Below, piece by piece: positions 50,244 to 55,220 of a stretch of DNA of 55,220 nt; the stretch's first letter is position 1, and every line of letters starts with the position of its first letter. A model generated the notes under the pieces. It was not told the DNA's origin. It saw only the letters and a program-made list of their open reading frames with translations, and searched no databases. The DNA comes from Actinotignum schaalii. GTDB taxonomy: Bacteria > Actinomycetota > Actinomycetes > Actinomycetales > Actinomycetaceae. The DNA lies in NCBI RefSeq assembly GCF_028864145.1, contig NZ_JARBHJ010000010.1, positions 1 through 55,220 of the forward strand, written 5' to 3'. Both the position numbers and the translations under genes were made by a program.

Positions 50244-50784
50244 GAACACCCAGGGGGAAGGCTTCCTCGAAGCTTTTTGGGCCCGTGCGGTCACCCGCGG
50301 GAAAATCAACCCGCTCGAGGTCATCACGGGTGGCGAATCGATTTCCGCTTTCCGGCCCCCGGCATTTAGTTTCGGCCTCAGCTCCGAAGAGGCCACCGAG
50401 ATTGCCGAACTCATTGTGGCGGGGAGGAAAACTGCGACGTCGAGCTGGGCGGATAGTTACCGCGCCGAAGATGTGCCACTTCCCGAAAAAGGCGATTTAG
50501 CGATCGTGCTGGATGGGGCGGAGCGCCCGCGTGCCCTTATTCGCACCGATAGCGTGGAGGTCATGCCCTTCGCGGAGGTGGACACAGATATCGCGCGGGC
50601 CGAAGGTGAAGGGGATGGCAGTTTGGAGAGCTGGCGGGCTACCCACGCGGAGTTTTTCCGAGCGGAAGCGGCAGCTGCCGGGCTGAAATTTAATCCGGCA
50701 GGTGATGTCGTAGTCGAACGCTTTACCGTGCTGTACTCAGACCGCGATGATCACCTCGGGCCGGGCGCGGTGGCTGGAAAGTAG
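50236..50784 (+). CDS. ASCH-domain protein
   Basis: 182 residues from the ATG at 50236. ASCH fold: FSFGLSSEEATEIAELIVAGRKTATSSW, GDLAIVLDGAERPRALIRTDSVEVMPF, and EGEGDGSLESWRATHAEFF. ASCH proteins bind RNA or modified nucleosides; some are amidohydrolases acting on N4-acetylcytidine. Eight-base overlap with the upstream gene. Confidence 0.88.
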   Translation: MSENTQGEGFLEAFWARAVTRGKINPLEVITGGESISAFRPPAFSFGLSSEEATEIAELIVAGRKTATSSWADSYRAEDVPLPEKGDLAIVLDGAERPRALIRTDSVEVMPFAEVDTDIARAEGEGDGSLESWRATHAEFFRAEAAAAGLKFNPAGDVVVERFTVLYSDRDDHLGPGAVAGK

Positions 50785-50855
50785 CCGGTTGCACGCAGCT
50801 AGGCTAGCGCCAGGCACAAACTGGCCGGGAACCGTGGGTGGCTAAAGCTTGCCGC

Positions 50856-51452
50856 CTACTTCCGTGCCTCGCTGACCGGTACGCAACTGTCCGGGGAAGT
50901 GAGTTGTCCGTCGGTAAGCTGGGCAGCGGCATCTTCTGGGCTGCGCAGCGCATCGAATTTCTCCCCCAGGATCACTGTGACCGTTTGGCCTGTGGTGTCA
51001 TTAGAAAATCCCACCACCGAATCGGGAATGTACGTGGCTAAGGTGTAGGCAGCAGCCAGCCCATCGGGTCCGGCCTGCACAATAGCACCGTATTTATCCA
51101 CACCGGCTGGCCAGTTCGCCGTCGTTCCTACGGTGACCCCCATTTCCGCGAGGTTATGCGCAACTTCCGCCGCGAGTCCGCTCGAGGATGTGGAGTTATA
51201 CACATTCGCGTTAATTTTCGAGAGCTCCAGCGGCGCGGTGGGGGCGCTCAGGCAGGGAATGGTGACTTCATCGGGATCCGGATCGGCGGCGAATTCCTTA
51301 TTGATCGGGGAAGGAATAATGCCGAGCCAGATGAGCAGGCAGAGGGCAAAAACAATCGCGAGCGCCCCGGACACGATGCTGAACACCACGGTCTGGCGCT
51401 GCTGGATCTTACGACGGTAGGCCTCGCGGGGCCCAAGATGCTGCTGGGTCAC
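50856..51452 (-). CDS. LytR_C-domain membrane protein
   Basis: 198 residues. A basic cytoplasmic N-terminus (HLGPREAYRRKIQQRQ), one membrane helix (about 22-47), then an extracellular LytR_C-type domain: INANVYNSTSSSGLAAEVAHNLAEMG, then VGFSNDTTGQTVTVILG. Proteins with this domain occur in the actinobacterial envelope, related to LytR-CpsA-Psr enzymes, but the catalytic LCP domain is absent here. Convergent with the ASCH gene. Confidence 0.85.
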   Translation of the reverse strand: MTQQHLGPREAYRRKIQQRQTVVFSIVSGALAIVFALCLLIWLGIIPSPINKEFAADPDPDEVTIPCLSAPTAPLELSKINANVYNSTSSSGLAAEVAHNLAEMGVTVGTTANWPAGVDKYGAIVQAGPDGLAAAYTLATYIPDSVVGFSNDTTGQTVTVILGEKFDALRSPEDAAAQLTDGQLTSPDSCVPVSEARK

Positions 51453-51858
51453 GGGTTTAACGCTAGTTCACCGGCCCCAAAAAAGCAGCTGCGCGCGCTG
51501 GGAGATAGCCCGCATTGCCGTGCGCGTGAGTGTGTTTGCGCAGGTGCTGGCATGGCAGCCGGCGGCCTAGGTGCGTGGGTTGCTCGTGTGTATGCTCATG
51601 CAGGCATTGTGACACATCCCATCTCCCCTCGTTTAGGTAGTGTTTACCTAGTTTTTGAGCGGTAGCGGCGTCGTCGCCCCTGTGAAGCGAGTCGCGCGGG
51701 ACTTGCAGCGACCGCAAAAAGCCATACACTAATTCAGGTTCAAACGAGTGTGGGCGGGCCGGTCGCCACGCGGTACCCCGGTCGCCACTGCGAGATTGCG
51801 AACCCATTCCTTCTGATGTGCGGGTAAGCCCGCGCGAAGAGCAACGAGGAGAGCATTC
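51453..51858. other. Spacer before uracil permease
   Basis: 406 bases, no convincing gene. Features seen: inverted repeat TAGGTA-N5-TACCTA (about 51633-51649), a GCGGG-TAA-GCCCGC hairpin near 51821-51834, and the ribosome binding site GAGGAGAG before the ATG at 51859. No PyrR-type loop is clear. Confidence 0.4.
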
Positions 51859-53391
51859 ATGGCACAAGTATGGAAACTTCACGGCGACGGTGTGCGCATC
51901 GCGCCGGGTGAGGTGGTTCAACCGGACGAACGGCTGGGGTGGCCAGCCACAATCGGCATTGGAATGCAGCACGTTGTTGCAATGTTTGGCGCAACGTTCC
52001 TCGTTCCCCTACTAACGGGTTTCGATCCTTCGACGACATTGTTCTTCACGGGATGCGGAACCCTTCTTTTTATCCTTATTACCGCCGGAAAATTGCCCAG
52101 TTACCTGGGCTCTTCTTTTGCCCTCATTGCGCCCATCGGTGCGGTGACCGGTTACACCCAGGGCGGCGGTCCCATTGATTCGCACGGGATGGCGCTCGCC
52201 CAGGGTGGCATTATTTCGACAGGTGCGGCCCTGCTGGTAGTCGGCCTCATTGTGATGGTCTTCGGTGCGGGGTGGATCGATAAGCTCATGCCCCCGGTGG
52301 TGACTGGCACGATCGTGGCACTCATCGGCTTCAACCTGGCTCCCGCTGCCTGGAATAACGTCAAGGCCGCGCCGGTGACCGCGGTGGTGACCATCGTGGC
52401 GGTGCTCGCGGTGACGGTTCTCTTCAAGGGCATTATCGGGCGTCTCTCCATCCTCATCGGCGTCATTATCGGTTATGTATGCGCCTGCATCCGCGGGGAA
52501 GTGGACTTCAGCGCGATTGGCGATGCTAGCTGGGTGGGTGTCCCCACTTTCCACGCCCCGGCTTTCGATGTGTCCACCCTCGGGCTGTTCGTCCCGGTGG
52601 TGCTGGTGCTGATTGCGGAGAACGTGGGTCACGTGAAGTCGGTGTCTGCGATGACCGGCCGCAATCTGGACGGGGTAACCGGCCGGGCGCTGTTCGCTGA
52701 CGGCCTGTCGACCGTTTTCGCCGGTGCGGGCGGGGGCTCGGGTACCACGACGTACGCGGAAAACATCGGAGTGATGGCCGCGACTCGCGTCTACTCCACC
52801 GCGGCCTACATTGTGGCGGCAGTGAGCGCCTTGCTGCTGTCCATGTTCCCGAAGTTCGGCGTGGTCGTTGCAACGATTCCTCCCGGGGTGCTGGGTGGCG
52901 CGGCCACAATCCTCTACGGCATGATCGGGATGCTTGGGGTGCGTATCTGGGTGCAGAACCGCGTGGACTTCTCCGATCCGGTCAATCTCAATACCGCCGC
53001 GGTGGCGATGGTGGTTGCGATTGCGAACTACACCTGGGCGGTGGGGGATATGGTCTTCGAAGGAATCGCGCTCGGTTCCTTCGGTGCCATTATTATCTAC
53101 CACTGCATGCGCGCGGTTTCGCGCCTGCGCGGTACGTCCCTCGAACCGGCGACGCCGGCCTCGGCCCCCGCGGGTGCGGAGCTTGCGGAAGGTCACCTGG
53201 AACGGTCCTGGGATGTTCAGCCCGATGGGAAGCTGGCGCGCACGCCGGCGAGCCAGCGGGTGCAGAGCACACCGGAGCTTGCAGAGCTTGCGGAGCACGC
53301 GGGCGGTGCCGCAGGTGCGGATAACGTGAGCGGCGCGGACGTTTCGCGCGATGCTTTGCGCGGTGCGGAGGGCACGCACGCTAGCAACTAG
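51859..53391 (+). CDS. Uracil/nucleobase permease (NCS2/UraA family)
   Basis: 510 residues, about 12-14 membrane helices. LGWPATIGIGMQHVVAMFGATFLVPLLTGF at the N-terminus, LIAENVGHVKSVSAMTGRN (substrate Glu in helix 8), GGGSGTTTYAENIGVMAATRVYS (helix 10) and the NCS2 core are clear, and nearest to uracil permeases. An extra cytoplasmic tail of about 85 residues, Ala/Glu-rich, follows the last helix. Confidence 0.93.
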   Translation: MAQVWKLHGDGVRIAPGEVVQPDERLGWPATIGIGMQHVVAMFGATFLVPLLTGFDPSTTLFFTGCGTLLFILITAGKLPSYLGSSFALIAPIGAVTGYTQGGGPIDSHGMALAQGGIISTGAALLVVGLIVMVFGAGWIDKLMPPVVTGTIVALIGFNLAPAAWNNVKAAPVTAVVTIVAVLAVTVLFKGIIGRLSILIGVIIGYVCACIRGEVDFSAIGDASWVGVPTFHAPAFDVSTLGLFVPVVLVLIAENVGHVKSVSAMTGRNLDGVTGRALFADGLSTVFAGAGGGSGTTTYAENIGVMAATRVYSTAAYIVAAVSALLLSMFPKFGVVVATIPPGVLGGAATILYGMIGMLGVRIWVQNRVDFSDPVNLNTAAVAMVVAIANYTWAVGDMVFEGIALGSFGAIIIYHCMRAVSRLRGTSLEPATPASAPAGAELAEGHLERSWDVQPDGKLARTPASQRVQSTPELAELAEHAGGAAGADNVSGADVSRDALRGAEGTHASN

Positions 53392-53403
53392 CGGCATCTT
53401 CTA

Positions 53404-53419
53404 GTACGACGGCGCAGCT
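53404..53419 (+). repeat. Dispersed intergenic repeat, copy F
   Basis: GTACGACGGCGCAGCT, identical to copy E (46061), just after the permease stop. Confidence 0.5.
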
Positions 53420-53496
53420 AGGCGGCCCGGACTTTCGCTCACGATGTGGCGAGCCGGGGCGGCGGTTGGGCCGGCCTCAAAAAATAAATGGATGCA

Positions 53497-53531
53497 CGCG
53501 GGGCGGGAAGCTGAAGAAGCTTCCCGCCCCG
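53497..53531 (-). terminator. Terminator of hicAB
   Basis: 15-base perfect arms (53497-53511 and 53517-53531, loop GAAGA). On the - strand a T run (TTTATTTTTTGAGG) follows about 15 bases further. It serves the - strand hicAB operon and probably also stops read-through from the permease. Confidence 0.75.
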
Positions 53532-53602
53532 CGGTGGTTATGGGATAAGCATCGCACAACACGCTACTCAAAGCGTGGGTGCCCGGTGGTATTTCGTGGC
53601 TC

Positions 53603-53974
53603 CTAGGCTGTTTGTAGAATCTTGGAAATACGCCCGGGTGAAAGCTCCATAATCTCTGCAACTTCACGGACGGTCATACCCGAAGATCGCAAGCTGGCAG
53701 CGGCTTCTCGCGTAGCTTGCGATGCACGTGCCTGAAGTTCGTGAGCTTGCCGGGATAGTTTCTTGGCCTGGGCAATAGTTTCAGCGGTTGAGCCAACGTC
53801 TATGACTAAATCGAATCCGTGGTTTTCAATATTAAGAAGATTGAGCGCATCGGCGACGATATCGCTAATTTCGTCGAGTCTACGGGCTTGGGAATGGTAA
53901 ATTTCCCCGTTTACTGTAAGTTCGAGCCCCCACCATCCGTGGTCGCGGAAGGCTCTCACGTGCGTCCTGCTCAT
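53603..53974 (-). CDS. hicB: HicB-like antitoxin with C-terminal HTH
   Basis: 123 residues. N-terminal HicB-like half (WWGLELTVNGEIYHSQARRLDEISDIVADALNLL), a charged helix, then a helix-turn-helix (MTVREVAEIMELSPGRISKILQ). It would neutralise HicA and repress its own operon. Overlaps the hicA stop by 4 bases, toxin first, the usual hicAB order. Confidence 0.8.
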   Translation of the reverse strand: MSRTHVRAFRDHGWWGLELTVNGEIYHSQARRLDEISDIVADALNLLNIENHGFDLVIDVGSTAETIAQAKKLSRQAHELQARASQATREAAASLRSSGMTVREVAEIMELSPGRISKILQTA

Positions 53975-54168
53975 AGCCCTAGTCCTTTCCTGAACTTACG
54001 GATTGTGGCCTTTGCGGTTTCCTCTGGAATGTCGCGGTGGCGCCCCACGATGTCGCTTACATTGCCGATGGTAACGCGCGTGTGGCGAGTGCCTTCGGTG
54101 GTTACGAGCGTATGGCCGGTCTGTTTCGCGATTTTCTTGAGCTCGTTCAAGAGGCGGGCCCGTTTCAT
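53971..54168 (-). CDS. hicA: HicA-like mRNA interferase toxin
   Basis: 65 residues: KRARLLNELKKIAKQTGHTLV, then THTRVTIGNVSDIVGRHRDIPEETAKATIRKF, the small dsRBD-like HicA fold with its conserved His (RHTRV and GRHRDI). Known members cut mRNA on ribosomes. There is no ribosome binding site; a TAAACT hexamer seven bases upstream suggests a leaderless mRNA. Confidence 0.8.
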   Translation of the reverse strand: MKRARLLNELKKIAKQTGHTLVTTEGTRHTRVTIGNVSDIVGRHRDIPEETAKATIRKFRKGLGL

Positions 54169-54176
54169 AACGGATA

Positions 54177-54215
54177 GTTTACCCCTGTGAACATGCTTCG
54201 TCTATAGGGGTAAAC
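54177..54215 (-). promoter_or_regulatory. hicAB operator/promoter
   Basis: Perfect inverted repeat GTTTACCCCT / AGGGGTAAAC (54177-54186 and 54206-54215, 19-base spacer) starting nine bases before the hicA ATG. The near arm contains the -10 TAAACT on the - strand. A fitting site for HicB repression. Confidence 0.6.
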
Positions 54216-54591
54216 GGATTGGGTTTTTCCTTCCGACTCTTACCGGAGTTGTGGCACCTGGCAAGTTCGCCGGCCTTGGTTTTCGTTCGCATGGTTCCCT
54301 CGGATTTCTTCCAAACGCGGTTGGACATTCCTACTGTGCCAATGGCTGTTAATTTGTGTACGAGAGGTGTGAGGATTTCCAAGTCGTGCTGTGCGGGAAG
54401 TGCTGTAGTCTCAAGATGCTCAGCAGTCACACGTGTCTCGGCGGGGGTGCTATGTCTTTTCGGAGCTGTGCTGCATTTGTTGTACGCGCGCAGTACATCT
54501 CGGAAAAACAACCCTTGCCCTGCTGGCGGCCGGGAAGATCGGGATGTTTAGAACCTTGGCCTGTTAGTGTTTAGTGGCTAAATTCGTAGGT
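54216..54591. other. Spacer between two HicB-type loci
   Basis: 376 bases. Open frames exist on both strands (for example 54219-54551 +), but their residue make-up is not natural, they lack ribosome binding sites, and no motif is seen. Probably decayed DNA between two toxin-antitoxin units. Confidence 0.4.
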
Positions 54592-54648
54592 GTGAAGGTG
54601 GGAGAAATCAACAAACGCATCGAAATGTTAGTGACGGTTGAAAAGTAA
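54592..54648 (+). pseudogene. Possible HicA remnant before orphan HicB
   Basis: A GTG at 54592 reads MKVGEINKRIEMLVTVEK then TAA, which resembles only the first helix of HicA proteins. The frame after the stop leads without a further stop into the HicB-like gene. Likely a toxin gene of which most is lost. Confidence 0.35.
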
Positions 54649-54684
54649 CTCGCACCAATGCTCGGGGAAAGGGGGGCTCACAAA

Positions 54685-55065
54685 ATGGAAACCTACCGTA
54701 TGACTGTAACCGGGGAGGAGGGTGACTGGTTTGGTCAAGGGGTTGAATATCCCGAAGCTCTCGACTTTGCTCCCACCCTCAAAAAACTCTGCAAGGGAAT
54801 GACCGACGCGATCATCCTTGCCGCAGACCTACCAGACGACGCCACATTCAACATCCAGCTAGAAGCCGGCGAAGGCTTAAGTTCGGAAATTGGAACGGCA
54901 TTCGCAATCGCTAAGAAGCGGCTCGAACTCCAAACTGAACAGGCCCGTCTGCAAGAAGCAACCTTGCGTTCGATTCATGCTTTGCGGGAGGAAGGATACT
55001 CTACGCGGGAGATCGCGTCGGCTCTCGGTATTACTGCGGGGCGCGTCAGCCAGCTTGCTGCTTAG
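54685..55065 (+). CDS. Orphan HicB-like antitoxin with C-terminal HTH
   Basis: 126 residues from the ATG at 54685 (AAAGGGGGG eight bases upstream; the frame is open to 54658). HicB-like first half (METYRMTVTGEEGDWFGQGV, then LPDDATFNIQLEAGEG), a charged coiled helix, and a C-terminal helix-turn-helix (YSTREIASALGITAGRVSQLA). Same domain order as the HicB at 53603 but far diverged. No intact HicA lies next to it. Confidence 0.75.
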   Translation: METYRMTVTGEEGDWFGQGVEYPEALDFAPTLKKLCKGMTDAIILAADLPDDATFNIQLEAGEGLSSEIGTAFAIAKKRLELQTEQARLQEATLRSIHALREEGYSTREIASALGITAGRVSQLAA

Positions 55066-55069
55066 CTTT

Positions 55070-55183
55070 GGGGGTACTGCTTTGTACCCCGAACGGGTAC
55101 CCCTGAATGGGGTAAATAGACAGAAATGGTTGCTAATACCCGGACTTTCCCTTGCTATACCAACAGAAAGTCCGGGTTATTGA
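55070..55183 (+). terminator. Hairpins after orphan hicB
   Basis: GGGGTAC-TGCTTT-GTACCCC just after the stop, and a longer hairpin with arms AATACCCGGACTTT and AAAGTCCGGGTTATT (about 55136-55181). Either could end transcription; the second has the stronger stem but a weak T run. Confidence 0.5.
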
Positions 55184-55220
55184 GCTTTTCGACCTCAATA
55201 ACCTTGCATGCTTGACAAAC

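Noticed and set aside
52012-53397. 461-residue - strand frame
   Set aside because: Antisense of the uracil permease; no natural hydrophobic pattern.
54179-54551. Two 110-residue frames on opposite strands in the HicB spacer
   Set aside because: Both have unnatural composition and no ribosome binding site; each is the shadow of the other.

Overview
The window comes from a high-GC Gram-positive actinobacterium. The gene content (SenX3/RegX3/CarD, an 'anchored repeat' zinc ABC system, a long AdhE, LytR_C, RlmB, CysS) fits the Actinomycetaceae (Actinomyces/Trueperella/Actinotignum-like), but no species can be named from the sequence alone.

Positions 1 to about 21,794 are the right-hand part of an integrative and conjugative element (ICE). 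From the left it holds the end of a type IV secretion operon on the + strand (CHAP-NlpC/P60 hydrolase, TrbL/VirB6-like protein). Convergent to it is a mobilisation operon on the - strand (MobC, MOBP-type relaxase, PcfB/DUF3801, SSB-like protein, unknown protein, VirD4/TcpA coupling protein). An inverted-repeat-rich putative oriT follows, then a 1,939-residue N12-class methylase/SNF2 helicase with a second, very gene-like 215-codon frame nested in its linker. Next is a divergent Panacea antitoxin / RelA-SpoT-domain (toxSAS-like) pair. The element ends with a tightly overlapping - strand operon: integrase, ParA, DNA methyltransferase, RHH protein and several small unknown genes including a four-repeat beta protein. 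A short GC-rich repeat family sits in three of those genes and beside the integrase. The element ends in a duplicated 3' half of a tRNA-Thr gene (21,755-21,794), which places the insertion site. The left end lies outside the window.

Positions 21,934 to 24,013 carry two nuclease genes next to the insertion site: a DEDD exonuclease-BRCT protein and a GIY-YIG/DUF4357 nuclease with a one-base frameshift.

From 24,139 to 55,220 the sequence looks chromosomal. It contains a sulfur amino acid operon on the - strand (trans-sulfuration PLP enzyme plus polar amino acid ABC transporter) preceded by a 29-codon leader peptide ending in alternating Met and Cys codons. Further right are a PadR-controlled FtsX-type ABC exporter, adhE, a tiny lipoprotein, gpmA, and a Zur-box-controlled zinc ABC cluster with surface-anchored repeat domains. 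These are followed by phoU divergent from senX3-regX3, carD, a UMF1-type MFS protein, cysS-rlmB-unknown-ASCH, a LytR_C protein, a uracil permease, and a HicAB toxin-antitoxin locus followed by a second, orphan HicB-like gene. Several intergenic regions carry copies of a short repeat with the core GTACGACG.

Most important for follow-up: the Met/Cys leader peptide, the overlapping gene inside the ICE helicase, and the head-to-head Panacea/toxSAS pair.
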